Virus record (IMG/VR): IMGVR_UViG_3300009314_000004
Span: 62,001 to 126,000 of that record
DNA length: 64,000 nt
Strand: one strand, 5' to 3'
DNA from: a virus
Both the position numbers and the translations under genes were made by a program. Below, in pieces: positions 1 through 8,682 of this stretch (the stretch's first letter is position 1; every line of letters starts with the position of its first letter). A model generated the notes under the pieces. That model saw only the letters and a program-made list of their open reading frames with translations. It was not told the DNA's origin and did not search any database.

Positions 1-1716
1 CCCGATGATGGGCAGGAAGGAAGTGGTAGGTTGGTCCAGGTGGAGCACCAAGTCTGTGCCGTCCACCACTATCCTGAGAATGGTGGCAGTGGCAGTGCCG
101 CCGTTCAAACGGACGGTGTCTCCTTCCACTACGCCGCCTGCATCAGCGGCGGCGACTACCAAGGTAGTGGCCGTAGTGCCCAACTTGGTGGCAACGGCCA
201 GGATGGTGTCCTTGATGAACAACTTGTTCAAGCAGTTCGAGCCATAAATGACCAAGCTCGACTTGAACCCGAGCAGGTCCACTGCCGTGGTCGGGCCGGT
301 CAGCACCAGGAAGTTCCCAGTCCCGTCCTTGGCGGCAATGGTGATGCCCGGGAAGGCGGCATTGATGGCCGTAATCACATCGTCGATGTCGTCTGCATCC
401 TGGAAGGTTACCCGAGTGCGGATGCCTCCCTCTACGGCCAGGTCGATGTAATCGCCGGTGGCCATAGCAATAGGCGCAATGCTGTTGCTATGGTCCCCAA
501 TGACCAGGAACTCACCACCGGGCTCGTTGGTGCCGTCCGCTCCAGCGAAGGAGAGGGGGTCTTCTCCACCTCCCAGGTAAAGCTCCACAGTGCCGTCCCA
601 CAAGGTTACGGCGGTAGTCCCGGCAGCCCCAGTGAGGAGCTCCACGTAGACCATGTCGCTGGCCACGGCGTGCGCCTCGATGGCAGCAATGACGTCGGCC
701 AGGGTCTGCGTCCCGGTGATGGTGATCGTAATCTGATTTCCAACTACCGCCACCACGGTGGCGTCCGGCCCGGCCCCTACAGTCACGACGAGGTTGACGT
801 TGTTGCCCGCGGCGCCGTGGTAATCACCGATCTGACCGGTCAGGTAGCTCCCGTCCACAGCGTCCAGGACACCCTTGGCTTGCACCTTGAAGCCATTGAC
901 GGCATCGACAGGAGTCGCCAGGACGTAGCCGATGGCGTCATCCCCCGGCCCCCAGAACTTGGTGACAAAGCCCCCCTCGGGGTCCCAGGGGCGCAGAGTG
1001 GTTGCAGACCACGAGTATGGGGAGTACCCACCCACCACCACTGCCACGGCGTTTTCGTCGAGCAGGCGCTTGGAGCTGGGGCGGTAGTACCCGTTGCGTT
1101 CGAAGGCGGTGTCCTCGTCGAAAGTGAACGTCGTCCCTGCCATATTGGCATAGACGGAGATGGACGACTCATCCAGTACGCATTGGTCCAGGATGCCCCT
1201 GGGGTCCGGCAAGGTGGTGAACGGGGCTTCTATGCGCTGTTCTGTGTAAGACCCGTACCCGTACGTCATCTCCCCCGCCGTGAGGCCGAAGTCGGCAGCA
1301 ATGCCCCCCGTCACCCGCAGGGAGGCCGAAGCCCCGGTCCGGGTGGTGCGGATGCCCAGGAAGGTCGTGTTGACGATGAACGCTGTAATGCCAGTGACAT
1401 CAGCGTTCAGTTTGGCCACCACCTGGCCGATAGACCAAGTTCCGGCAGCGAAGGAGACCTGTGTCTCCGCCCCATTCACAAAGATGCTGCCGGTATGCCC
1501 TCCCGGGTTCTCCATGGCCGTACTACCGATCAAGGTGGCCGGTCCGGACAACAAAGCGTCTACGTCGAAGGCCCCGTCACTGTCGAATGCCTCCACCACG
1601 TAGTAGGCTGGGCCTACCAGGAGGAGATTCTTCCTGGGGGCGGTAATCACGGGCGTCGCCGCCTGGATACCAAAAGTGATTTGTACGCCACCGTAAGTCA
1701 GTTTGTTCACAGCCAT
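1..1716 (-). CDS. tail structural protein (sheath-like), 3' end outside window
   Basis: The reading frame is open for 572 codons from an ATG at 1716 with a GGAGGAATAAACC ribosome site, and runs off the left edge. The N-terminus (MAVNKLTYGGVQITFGIQ) resembles tail-sheath openings. The rest carries several modules of the type common in phage sheath and tail proteins: GAAGNNV followed by a strand-rich stretch and TLADVIAAIEAH, and a second one with DIDDVITAINAAFPG. It lies downstream of capsid and connector genes, where a myovirus would carry its tail genes. A sheath is my first choice; a fibre or other large tail protein is possible. The first base of the window is in frame, so the C-terminal portion is missing. 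Confidence 0.65.
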   Translation of the reverse strand, partial: MAVNKLTYGGVQITFGIQAATPVITAPRKNLLLVGPAYYVVEAFDSDGAFDVDALLSGPATLIGSTAMENPGGHTGSIFVNGAETQVSFAAGTWSIGQVVAKLNADVTGITAFIVNTTFLGIRTTRTGASASLRVTGGIAADFGLTAGEMTYGYGSYTEQRIEAPFTTLPDPRGILDQCVLDESSISVYANMAGTTFTFDEDTAFERNGYYRPSSKRLLDENAVAVVVGGYSPYSWSATTLRPWDPEGGFVTKFWGPGDDAIGYVLATPVDAVNGFKVQAKGVLDAVDGSYLTGQIGDYHGAAGNNVNLVVTVGAGPDATVVAVVGNQITITITGTQTLADVIAAIEAHAVASDMVYVELLTGAAGTTAVTLWDGTVELYLGGGEDPLSFAGADGTNEPGGEFLVIGDHSNSIAPIAMATGDYIDLAVEGGIRTRVTFQDADDIDDVITAINAAFPGITIAAKDGTGNFLVLTGPTTAVDLLGFKSSLVIYGSNCLNKLFIKDTILAVATKLGTTATTLVVAAADAGGVVEGDTVRLNGGTATATILRIVVDGTDLVLHLDQPTTSFLPIIG

Positions 1717-1719
1717 GGT

Positions 1720-2523
1720 TTATTCCTCCGTCAACTCGGTTTGCTGTTCCAAGCAACCCTCTTCGGCTTCCTCGTCCGCCAACGGGTCGTCTACAAGGAC
1801 ATTCCCCCGGTAGCGTCTCTGGTGGACCACAACATCAAGCATGTCTTTCGGGGTGTTGCCAAGGATGAAGCGGTTGGTTCTGCGGGTTTCGGGTTCGGGC
1901 AACGCCGCTGTAATCGTCATTGTAACATTCTTCAGCAGCGTGTCAAAGAGTGATCCCTTTTCTCGCGAAACATCTAGCCCTACCATGACGGAGCAAGGCA
2001 AATTAATTATCCCAGTGGGGTAGGCCGAGCCGCTCTTCGCCTGCGTCAAGCCGTACGCCCTTACAGGGGACCCGGGAAAAGAAATCCCTGTCCTTTTCCC
2101 GATCAGGGAAGGGAACGTCGGGATCATGGTGAACACCGTCGCCGTGATGTCCTTCATTTCGTCCACGTCCTCGGCCACTACCTGCGCTACCAACGTGAAA
2201 GTTTCCGGTGACTTCAGCTGCTTGTGCCCCCGAGTCCTCTCCCACAAGGCGATGGCGGCGGCGTTCATACTCTGCCACTGAGCTGGCCCCTCATGGACGA
2301 AAATCGCCGGCAGTTTTTCCACATCTTCCGGGTCGATTGACCCATCCACGTTCCCTTCAGCGATGATAATGTCCGTGTTGTTCCTGTCCTCCACCCACTT
2401 GTACCCAAAGAACCCCTCCTTGAACACGCCTTGGAGGAAGGCGAGGAGCCCCTTCAGGGCCAACGCGGAGGAGTCCCTACCTAAGACGTTCAAGCGATTC
2501 AGGTTCTTGCCGGTACGTTCCAC
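1720..2523 (-). CDS. putative tail terminator/neck protein
   Basis: A 267-residue soluble protein with no motif I can name. It sits one codon away from the tail gene downstream and abuts a small membrane protein upstream. Predicted content is mixed alpha/beta with a hydrophobic core (residues about 18-40 and 150-200) and an acidic C-terminus rich in Glu. Position between connector-like genes and the sheath-like gene fits a tail-terminator or tail-completion role; this is inferred from order only. Confidence 0.45.
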   Translation of the reverse strand: MERTGKNLNRLNVLGRDSSALALKGLLAFLQGVFKEGFFGYKWVEDRNNTDIIIAEGNVDGSIDPEDVEKLPAIFVHEGPAQWQSMNAAAIALWERTRGHKQLKSPETFTLVAQVVAEDVDEMKDITATVFTMIPTFPSLIGKRTGISFPGSPVRAYGLTQAKSGSAYPTGIINLPCSVMVGLDVSREKGSLFDTLLKNVTMTITAALPEPETRRTNRFILGNTPKDMLDVVVHQRRYRGNVLVDDPLADEEAEEGCLEQQTELTEE

Positions 2524-2706
2524 TTACTTCCCCAACAATGGGAGCTTGGCCCCTTCTTTCAGGCGCTTCCGCACCAGGATCTTGAGCCGTCGCAGGCCCA
2601 AACTCCTGTACTTAAGGTGTAGAAGAGCAACCGGAAGCGCCACTGCCACTCCTGCCGCCCCCGCCAGTTGCCCACGAGTAAAAGGCGCCCTTTTCCTCTC
2701 CTTCAT
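2524..2706 (-). CDS. small single-pass membrane protein
   Basis: A 60-residue protein with a hydrophobic stretch at about residues 13-28 (AGAAGVAVALPVALLHL) followed by a very basic tail rich in Lys and Arg. It overlaps the stop of the upstream gene by 4 bases, so translation is coupled. The family is not recognised; the Gly/Ala membrane segment plus basic tail resembles other small proteins in this late region. Confidence 0.5.
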   Translation of the reverse strand: MKERKRAPFTRGQLAGAAGVAVALPVALLHLKYRSLGLRRLKILVRKRLKEGAKLPLLGK

Positions 2707-3473
2707 GATACTCGCTCCACCATCAACTTTGCCGGTTTCTCCAACAGGCCGAGGTCCGCCGGGAGTTGGTGCAAGATGTTGTCCGCTGGCACCGGAGACG
2801 CCGTAATAGCGTGTTTCACCAACGCCCCCTCGAACCGGAGCATCTCCACCCCCGCCACAATGAACCTGTCATTCGTGGAATCAACGAAGACGTCCCCCTT
2901 ACGCAGGGGAAAAATACCAGGGAGCATTGCCCGCAGACTTCGCCCGGTAGCCCTGGAGGTCTCTGGGCCTTCGTCCTGCTTGGGGGTGTGCTTGATGGGT
3001 AGCACTATCGGGTTGAAGAAACCCCCAACGAAGCCCTTGCCGAAACAAGCGAGGCACTTCGTATTCTTCCTGCCCCGAGTGGCGTCATAACAGGAGCACC
3101 GCTGACCAAATGTCTTCACCGGGTAGTACAAGACGAACGCCTTCCCATAGTAGAGGTCCATATAGAGGAGCCGCCGCACTTCGGCAATCGCCAACGTCTC
3201 TTCCGGAGCAATCGACACTCCTCCCGAAGTTGGGTAGTACGTGTCGGTCCCGTCAACCACCTCACGGAGCCGGTAGTAGTAGCGGGCCCCTCTCTTAATC
3301 GCAGTGTCCTGGTAGTTGTTGCGGTCCGTGAGGGGGCCGGCCAGTTCTGTGAAGGGCCCCGTGTACGACCCGGCCCGTTCCACGTACACCTCTATCGGCC
3401 GGTGGGAGCTCTGCAAGCCTTCCCACTGGAGGGTAACCATTGCCGGTCCTGTCCGTACCACCTTGATGCCCAC
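2703..3473 (-). CDS. neck/connector protein with FN3-like domain and zinc motif
   Basis: A 256-residue protein. The N-terminal 80 residues look like a fibronectin-III fold (VTLQWEGLQ, then YYYRLREVVDG). A central cluster, CSCYD followed by CLACFGKGFVGG at about residues 125-150, is a four-cysteine zinc-binding candidate. The C-terminal half is strand-rich. I have seen this arrangement in connector/neck-type proteins of large phages but cannot assign a named family. Overlaps the next gene by 4 bases. Confidence 0.5.
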   Translation of the reverse strand: MGIKVVRTGPAMVTLQWEGLQSSHRPIEVYVERAGSYTGPFTELAGPLTDRNNYQDTAIKRGARYYYRLREVVDGTDTYYPTSGGVSIAPEETLAIAEVRRLLYMDLYYGKAFVLYYPVKTFGQRCSCYDATRGRKNTKCLACFGKGFVGGFFNPIVLPIKHTPKQDEGPETSRATGRSLRAMLPGIFPLRKGDVFVDSTNDRFIVAGVEMLRFEGALVKHAITASPVPADNILHQLPADLGLLEKPAKLMVERVS

Positions 3474-3477
3474 TTCA

Positions 3478-3933
3478 TCACCAATTGTTTCCGTAGTACG
3501 AGCTGCCCACTGAGCCCGAGTACGCGATGGAGTCCATCAATGCTCGTGCCTTCTTCGCCTCTTTCAGCTCCGGGAGGACCTCGGCCCGCAGTTCCTGAAT
3601 GGTCCTCCGAATGTAGTCCCGCTGCGTCTTAGTCGCCGCCACTCCCCCAGGGTCTGACACCTCTAGGGCGTTCCGCTCCAACAAGTACAACAGGCTGCGC
3701 AAAAGACGGATGATGCTTAAATCGATGAGGTACCTACGGAACGGGCAGTCCACGAAAGTATACTCGGTAAGCGGGGGGGTGCTGTTCAACCAGTCGAGTG
3801 CCTCTTCCAGTGCTTTTACGCGGTCTTCATCCTTGTGCTCCTCCCCCTCAATAAGGGCGTTCAGATCGGGCCGGTCCCGCATTGTCGCCTTGACGGCTTC
3901 AACGTAGCTCTGGAGGGGGCTATCCGTGGACAT
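3478..3933 (-). CDS. putative head-tail connector protein
   Basis: A 151-residue, mainly helical, acidic protein with a long amphipathic helix near residues 65-140. It lies between the capsid and the neck-like gene, the usual place for head-completion or adaptor proteins. No catalytic motif is visible, and no named family can be given. Confidence 0.4.
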   Translation of the reverse strand: MSTDSPLQSYVEAVKATMRDRPDLNALIEGEEHKDEDRVKALEEALDWLNSTPPLTEYTFVDCPFRRYLIDLSIIRLLRSLLYLLERNALEVSDPGGVAATKTQRDYIRRTIQELRAEVLPELKEAKKARALMDSIAYSGSVGSSYYGNNW

Positions 3934-4236
3934 TTACCCCTCCTCGGGAACCTTCTTTTTCGCCGGGGGCTTTTTTCTCTTTCGGGGTTTGCTTTGTCTG
4001 GAGGGGGCTTTCTTTCCAGGCTCTTCCGCTTCGGGGAGGGGGGTCGATTTTTTCCGTGCAGGCGCTTCAACAACTTCAGCAGCCGGAGGGTGCGGTTGCA
4101 GCTTCTTGGTGGTGTACCGGGCAGCTTCGCCCCTGGTTGTCCAAAAGGACCCACCAGGGGGGATCATCCCCCCCTTCACCATGAGAGGAAAATTGCCATG
4201 GTTCCACAACTGGATAGGTTCGTCCCGCTTAGCCAT
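3934..4236 (-). CDS. small basic Lys/Pro-rich protein
   Basis: A 100-residue protein. A short folded-looking N-terminal part of about 45 residues contains PGGSFWTT. A low-complexity tail of Lys, Pro, Ala and Glu follows (RKRKKPPAKKK), probably disordered and nucleic-acid-binding. The start overlaps the end of the Pro-rich gene upstream by 8 bases. Function unknown; its place next to capsid genes suggests a virion component. Confidence 0.45.
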   Translation of the reverse strand: MAKRDEPIQLWNHGNFPLMVKGGMIPPGGSFWTTRGEAARYTTKKLQPHPPAAEVVEAPARKKSTPLPEAEEPGKKAPSRQSKPRKRKKPPAKKKVPEEG

Positions 4237-5068
4237 CTTTCTGCATCAGCCTCCTACCAAACTTGACTAGTTCGTTGCGCCGCATCGCCTCCAAATCCTC
4301 CCGCTCATAACCGCATTGGTCAAGCCAGTCGACCAAGTCGGCCTTGTTCATCCGATGCGGCGGCTTGGGCGGAGCGACGATAGGGGTCTCCTCATCCGCC
4401 TGCTCCTCGGAGGATTCCACCCACGCCTCGTTCACATCAGGCGTTTCCGGGTCGTCTCCTGCGTATCTCCCCTCCTCGTCCCGAGCTCGCTTTCCCTTCT
4501 TCCCCTTTTTGCCCTTGCCTGGTTCAGATTCAGGTTTGGGCTCAGGCTTGGCCTCAGGCTTGGCCTCAGGCTTGGGCTCAGGCTTGGGCTCAGGCTTGGC
4601 CTCAGGCTTGGCCTCAGGTTTGGGCTCAGGTTTGGGCTTGGGTTTGGGCTTGGGTTTGGGAGGGGTAGGCGCCACCGGCTCTGGCACGGGGGCAGGAACC
4701 GACTCCGACTTCGCCGGTGGAGGTGAGTCTTCTGGAGGTTCCTTGGCGGGGACCTCCTCCAGTTCGAGTTTTGGGGCTGCCCCCCGACTCAACGTGGGCA
4801 CCAAACTCGACACTTCCCGCACCAAATGGAGTAACTGCCGGGGCTGTGCCTCCTCCCCTTTGTACTCAACGCGGATGGCGTCAGCCCGAATCAACGTGTT
4901 GATGATTGTGACGTTGTCCGCTATGAAGATCGACGTAACGGAGACACCTCGTGTGGGAATCAGAATACCCCCGACCCGTGGGCGCAAGGGGCTGCCGGGA
5001 AGGGTAAGCAAGCGCTTCCACTTACCCTTCCCAGGCTTTGGGTTTCCGGTTTTGAATAGACGAAACAT
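4229..5068 (-). CDS. virion-region protein with Pro/Lys/Glu linker and C-terminal HeH/SAP-like helix pair
   Basis: A 279-residue protein in three parts: an N-terminal strand-rich domain (1-90), a linker of alternating Pro-Lys/Glu-Pro units (about 135-180), and a C-terminal segment from MNKADLVDWLDQCG to the end that looks like a short HeH or SAP-type helix-extended-helix. Such helix pairs often bind nucleic acid or cap the ends of proteins. The linker would act as a stiff spacer. Located directly downstream of the major capsid gene, so it may be a head protein; the exact role is unknown. Confidence 0.5.
   Translation of the reverse strand: MFRLFKTGNPKPGKGKWKRLLTLPGSPLRPRVGGILIPTRGVSVTSIFIADNVTIINTLIRADAIRVEYKGEEAQPRQLLHLVREVSSLVPTLSRGAAPKLELEEVPAKEPPEDSPPPAKSESVPAPVPEPVAPTPPKPKPKPKPKPEPKPEAKPEAKPEPKPEPKPEAKPEAKPEPKPESEPGKGKKGKKGKRARDEEGRYAGDDPETPDVNEAWVESSEEQADEETPIVAPPKPPHRMNKADLVDWLDQCGYEREDLEAMRRNELVKFGRRLMQKDG
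4531..4660. repeat. tandem coding repeat encoding KPKPEPKPEA-type linker
   Basis: Short, slightly varied repeats of GGCTTGGCCTCA / GGTTTGGGCTCA type on the plus strand, encoding alternating PKPEAKPE units on the minus strand. Length is likely variable by slippage. Units are about 12 bases with no spacers, so this is not a CRISPR array. Confidence 0.85.
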
Positions 5069-5082
5069 GTCACCCCCTTCGT

Positions 5083-6240
5083 CTATGAGGCGGTGAACCT
5101 CGGCAGCCAGTCTCCGGTGTCGACTCGGTTGTTCCGGATGACATCGTCCTCAACCTTTGGGCGGACCACGGCGAAGCCGGTGTCCTCGTAGGTCGGGGTA
5201 CTCGAAGCAGAGTAGCACTCCATCTTCTTCAACCCAGCCAGATTGCCGAAGCCGAGCCCGATGTACATCCAGGCAAACATCTCGACCCGGGTGCCTCTCT
5301 TGTCCTGGTAGGTCTTGACGCCTTCCAGTTGGAAGTAACGACCCAGGTGCGACCACGGCGAGAAGCCGTAGACGTTGCCCAGACGGAGCCAGCGGTGCTT
5401 GCCCGTACGAACCACCCGCATGTCCTTGAACTTGCGGTAGCCCTTGGTGGTCTCCACCGTGTTCTTGACCGTGACATCCCCCACTTCCTCAATCGTCCAG
5501 TCGCTGGCACGATTGAAGTCGTGGTTGGTCATGAGCACAATGGCCCCAACCAACTGCTCCCCCTCATTCGTGTTGAACGAGTTCTGGAAGTCGGTGAAGT
5601 CGGTCTTCCGCAAGGGCGTCACTTCCCAGGTGTCAGCAACTGCGCCTGCTGCGTCCACCACCTCCTTCGCTGCGGCACTCTTGTAGACTGAGTACTCGGT
5701 CACGGTGCCGTCGTCGATGTTGGTGTTGTTCAGACCGTTGGCGGCGTTCCCCGCCGTGTAGTCCTTGAACAGGAACCACACCGCCGTCTCGATGTTGATC
5801 ACGAAGGAGCGGTCTTTGGCGTCCGCCAACGCATCGCCCAGGTCCCTTTTCAGGTGCTTGGTGATGGGTCGCCGGGACATCCGGATCTCGTCCGTGTCGT
5901 ACACCGCAGTTGCCGTCTGAATCTTCTGGATCGTGATGGCATACTTCGGCTGCCGCACGGCCTCATTCCGAGTGCTGCCGGTGAAGTCCACCGGCATGCC
6001 CCACTGGCCATCCGTGATCTCGTCGATGATGATCGGCGAGGTGGTATTGACGGACCTTTCACAGTCCTCGTTGGTGATCGGCTCCGGCTCCTTGACAGCG
6101 TCCAGGAATGAACCTTCCCGAATGTGGTCTTCGATGTACTGCCTGTTCAGCGCAGCCACCTTGGCAAGACCCTCCCCTGGTTCGTCGAAGGAGTCGGCCC
6201 AGCGCTCATTCATCTCACGAATTTCGTGATCTCTCAGCAT
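5083..6240 (-). CDS. major capsid protein (HK97 fold)
   Basis: A 385-residue protein with the overall pattern of phage major capsid proteins. The N-terminal arm is helical and charged. This is followed by strand-rich P- and A-domain segments (FLDAVKEPEPITNED, then MPVDFTGSTRN), an RKF/RTGKHRW basic segment, and a C-terminal region with FAWMYIGLGFGNLAG typical of the A-domain core. Length and its place after scaffold and decoration-like genes fit. The N-terminal arm contains GEGLAKVAALNRQY, a degenerate version of the E-K-x-A motif seen in neighbouring head proteins, possibly the end of a removable delta domain. Only 9 bases separate it from the decoration-like gene. Confidence 0.88.
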   Translation of the reverse strand: MLRDHEIREMNERWADSFDEPGEGLAKVAALNRQYIEDHIREGSFLDAVKEPEPITNEDCERSVNTTSPIIIDEITDGQWGMPVDFTGSTRNEAVRQPKYAITIQKIQTATAVYDTDEIRMSRRPITKHLKRDLGDALADAKDRSFVINIETAVWFLFKDYTAGNAANGLNNTNIDDGTVTEYSVYKSAAAKEVVDAAGAVADTWEVTPLRKTDFTDFQNSFNTNEGEQLVGAIVLMTNHDFNRASDWTIEEVGDVTVKNTVETTKGYRKFKDMRVVRTGKHRWLRLGNVYGFSPWSHLGRYFQLEGVKTYQDKRGTRVEMFAWMYIGLGFGNLAGLKKMECYSASSTPTYEDTGFAVVRPKVEDDVIRNNRVDTGDWLPRFTAS

Positions 6241-6249
6241 GGTCCCCTC

Positions 6250-6810
6250 CTATGTCAACTGGACACGGACAAAGCCGTTGTTGTTGGCGGCGTTCTTGAT
6301 GAGTGTGCCTATGGCAAGGCCGCTTGTACCACCGTCACCCGTGGCGTCGGTGGACAGTACTGCACGGGCGTTTCCATCCCCGTCCAGCATGCTCACTACG
6401 TACACGGCTACTCCAACGGTTGCCCACGTTGCCACGGCATCCGGGTCGTAGATCTTCGAGTCGACCTCGACCGGCTCATGGCCCTTGTACACCGGAAGGT
6501 ACCCTTCCTGTGTCGTGGAGCTGGAATCTTCCACCTCCCGGGTCATCGCCTGTCGGGGCGGCTCGGCAGTCTTGCCCGTGACGAAGTACAGGGTCTTGGC
6601 GGCCAAGTCGACTGCCGCCGGAACGGCGCCGGCCCCCGGGACCTTGTACTTGTCGAGAGTTGCGTCGAGCTCCACCCATTCACCATCCGAAATGTACGCC
6701 CAACTGTACGGCTCCACCGCCACGGTGTCGATGAACGCCGTGAGGTGATGGGCGGTCCGAACGATTACGTTCGGGAACTGGTTGCTCAGGGTGGGAAGTG
6801 TTACTGGCAT
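6250..6810 (-). CDS. head decoration-like protein
   Basis: A 186-residue beta-rich protein with short Gly/Asp/Thr-rich turns and a repeat-like C-terminus (ATGDGGTSGLAIGTLI). It ends just before the major capsid gene. A decoration or head-fibre protein usually lies here. The family is not recognised with certainty; the fold call rests on composition and position. Confidence 0.6.
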   Translation of the reverse strand: MPVTLPTLSNQFPNVIVRTAHHLTAFIDTVAVEPYSWAYISDGEWVELDATLDKYKVPGAGAVPAAVDLAAKTLYFVTGKTAEPPRQAMTREVEDSSSTTQEGYLPVYKGHEPVEVDSKIYDPDAVATWATVGVAVYVVSMLDGDGNARAVLSTDATGDGGTSGLAIGTLIKNAANNNGFVRVQLT

Positions 6811-6821
6811 GATTTACCTCC

Positions 6822-7142
6822 CTATTGTAATGTTCTCAAGTTCTCAAGAAAGTCCACGTCACTCGTGGTCCGATCGGGCGAGCTTGCCTCCTCGCTGGCC
6901 TCACCCAGTGTGCTTCTCGGCGCCAACCTGTCAGCTAACTTCTCGATGGCCTCCCTCGGAAGTTCGGACAGGATGTCCTCGTCTGTTGACGAGGAATCAG
7001 AGAAGGTGGCTTTCACCCGAGCCACCGCTGCAGTCTTCTCCAGCTTGGTCCGGGCGGTCCGACCTTCTCGAATCTCAGCGGCTGCCGAACGGAGCAGCTC
7101 AGGGACCCCCTCCAGGGCGCCGGTCAATTCTGAAATCTTCAT
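6822..7142 (-). CDS. small acidic head protein with EKxA motif
   Basis: A 106-residue, acidic, helical protein. It carries LEKTA at about residues 34-38 followed by a Ser/Asp/Glu-rich stretch, and ends just before the decoration gene. Start overlaps the previous gene by 4 bases. Composition and position suggest a scaffold or internal core protein removed during capsid maturation; this is inference. Confidence 0.5.
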   Translation of the reverse strand: MKISELTGALEGVPELLRSAAAEIREGRTARTKLEKTAAVARVKATFSDSSSTDEDILSELPREAIEKLADRLAPRSTLGEASEEASSPDRTTSDVDFLENLRTLQ

Positions 7143-7552
7143 GACTGCCTCCTCCCCAGGTGAGCCCTGATCCGCTCCTTCAGCGCAGGGGTGATTCTGC
7201 GGGATGCCTGCTTCTCGAAGGGGCTGTCTTCCAACTGCGGAATCTCGCGCCCTTCCAGAAGCCGTTTTCCCTCAACCGACAAGATGTCCTCCAGCTCAAC
7301 GTCCGGACGAACAAAGGAAAGGGCGCCCACCACCCGTTCGACTGCCGAAGCAACCTTCTCCAGGTGCTCAGGGTCAAGGCCACTCTCGGACCCGCCCAAA
7401 TCAGCCTCGATTCCCAGGGTGGAAAGAGCATCGTCTATGGTCGCGTTCTTTTCGATGCCTTCTTCCCTGTCCTCACGAGAGGCGCCAACTATGGCATCAG
7501 CCACCTCCACCGGGTTACGGTCGAGGAGCAATTCTGTCAGCGTCTTCCTCAT
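7139..7552 (-). CDS. scaffold-like protein with three EKxA motifs
   Basis: A 137-residue charged helical protein. It contains three copies of a recurrent motif: GIEKNA near residue 33, HLEKVA near 64 and PFEKQA near 110. No other domain is recognisable. Several motif copies along one short acidic protein are what a scaffold cut into small peptides would show. Overlaps the next gene by 4 bases. Confidence 0.55.
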   Translation of the reverse strand: MRKTLTELLLDRNPVEVADAIVGASREDREEGIEKNATIDDALSTLGIEADLGGSESGLDPEHLEKVASAVERVVGALSFVRPDVELEDILSVEGKRLLEGREIPQLEDSPFEKQASRRITPALKERIRAHLGRRQS

Positions 7553-7564
7553 GGGACTACCCTC

Positions 7565-7831
7565 CTATGCTGCCCGTTTCTTGCCGAGTCCGCGGCCGCC
7601 TACTGCGGCCGCTAGGAGCGCCCCCAGCCCGCCGACCTTGCGGCCGGCGCTGAGGTCTTTGAAGCCTACCTTGGCGCCCTTCTTCTTCGCCAGCGCCAGG
7701 AGGCCTTTGGCTCGCTTCGCTTTCAGGGTCTTCAGCCACCCCGCCTGCGCTTCGATGCCTTCGTCCTCTGCCTCAGCGACTTTTTCCAGGCCGTCTTGGA
7801 AGCCTTGCTGGTACAGTTCTTCCAGGGTCAT
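7565..7831 (-). CDS. small head protein: EKxA motif plus basic Gly/Ala tail
   Basis: 88 residues from an ATG at 7831 preceded by GGAGGAGCCCCG. The N-terminus is acidic (LYQQGFQDGLEKVAEAEDEG); a basic Lys/Ala-rich middle and a Gly-rich hydrophobic C-terminus (GGLGALLAAAVGGRG) follow. The order of an EKxA motif followed by a basic/Gly tail recurs in other genes of this window. Possibly an internal virion protein processed at the motif. Confidence 0.5.
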   Translation of the reverse strand: MTLEELYQQGFQDGLEKVAEAEDEGIEAQAGWLKTLKAKRAKGLLALAKKKGAKVGFKDLSAGRKVGGLGALLAAAVGGRGLGKKRAA

Positions 7832-7909
7832 CGGGGCTCCTCCTTCTCCGTGGACAGAGGGGGCCCTAAGGCCCCCATCCGTCACGTGAGTTTCTGCAAC
7901 AGGCGCCTG

Positions 7910-8542
7910 CTACTTGCCGGCAGCGTAGCCGCCGGTGCCTGCCAACGCCGCCAGGAGGGCGCCGATGCCAATCTTGCCTTTGTGCTTCAGGCCGAGCTTC
8001 CCGGCCGCTCCGAGCTTGCTCTTGGCCTTGCCGAGCAGGGCGGAGGCCTTGCCTTTCAGCGCCTGCCGCCTCGCCATCCGGGCCTTGTACTTACCCAGCT
8101 TGCCCTTCTGCTTCTCACCGAAGAGCTGCGCCTTGAGGGCCTGAACCCGTGCGCTGGCGGCCTGCTTCTCCACGCCTTCGTCGGCCGCAGCACCCTCGTC
8201 GAGCGCTGCCTGGAAGCCCTTGCCATAGGCGTAGCCCATGCCAAACATCTCTTCCTGAGCCGCCTCCTTGTCAACGCCCTCTTCCGCCTCGCCCTCACCC
8301 AGGATTTCCATCAGGGCCTCGACCAGCTCCATGGCTTCCTCTTCCGGGATGCCGGCAGCGGCAAGGGCCTCGAGGGCTTCCTCGTCGTCCAGGTCGGCCA
8401 GGGACATATCGTCCTCACCCAGCACTTCCTGGACGCTTGCTACCTTCTCCAGGGTGCCTTCGAGCCCTGTTTCCTCGTCGGCCGCGGGCTCGGTGTCCGC
8501 CGCCTGAAGGGCCTCAATGATGTCCTTCTCTGTGATTTTCAT
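7910..8542 (-). CDS. acidic scaffold/internal head protein with Gly-rich C-terminus
   Basis: 210 residues from the ATG at 8542, chosen because GGAGGAGTGAAG lies just upstream; another in-frame ATG at 8560 is possible. The first two thirds are strongly acidic and carry TLEKVA, GVDKEA and GVEKQA. The C-terminal third is basic and ends in a Gly/Ala hydrophobic stretch (IGIGALLAALAGTGG). An acidic removable part and a basic retained part separated by motifs is a plausible scaffold or core-protein design. Confidence 0.55.
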   Translation of the reverse strand: MKITEKDIIEALQAADTEPAADEETGLEGTLEKVASVQEVLGEDDMSLADLDDEEALEALAAAGIPEEEAMELVEALMEILGEGEAEEGVDKEAAQEEMFGMGYAYGKGFQAALDEGAAADEGVEKQAASARVQALKAQLFGEKQKGKLGKYKARMARRQALKGKASALLGKAKSKLGAAGKLGLKHKGKIGIGALLAALAGTGGYAAGK

Positions 8543-8619
8543 CTTCACTCCTCCTGACATGTTCTGTTGGTTTGACCAAGGTGGGTCTTAGCATCCGTAA
8601 ATGCTCGCCTTACTCCTAA

Positions 8620-8648
8620 TGTATAACCTGCTGAGGAAGTCAGCGCAA
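8620..8648 (-). promoter_or_regulatory. candidate sigma70-type promoter for the capsid gene block
   Basis: On the minus strand TTGCGC (8648-8643) and TATACA (8625-8620) are separated by 17 bases. The start codon of the acidic head gene is about 80 bases downstream. The rest of the 8561-8682 gap contains no gene I can support. Confidence 0.4.
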
Positions 8649-8682
8649 GGAAAAACTTGCAAAAAAGTAAACGGGGGGAGAA

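Noticed and set aside
31-1953. Long plus-strand open frame opposite the tail gene
   Set aside because: It is an antisense shadow of the minus-strand tail gene, has no ribosome site, and its composition is not protein-like.
4531-4660. CRISPR-like repeat array
   Set aside because: Units are about 12 bases with no spacers and encode a Pro/Lys/Glu linker.
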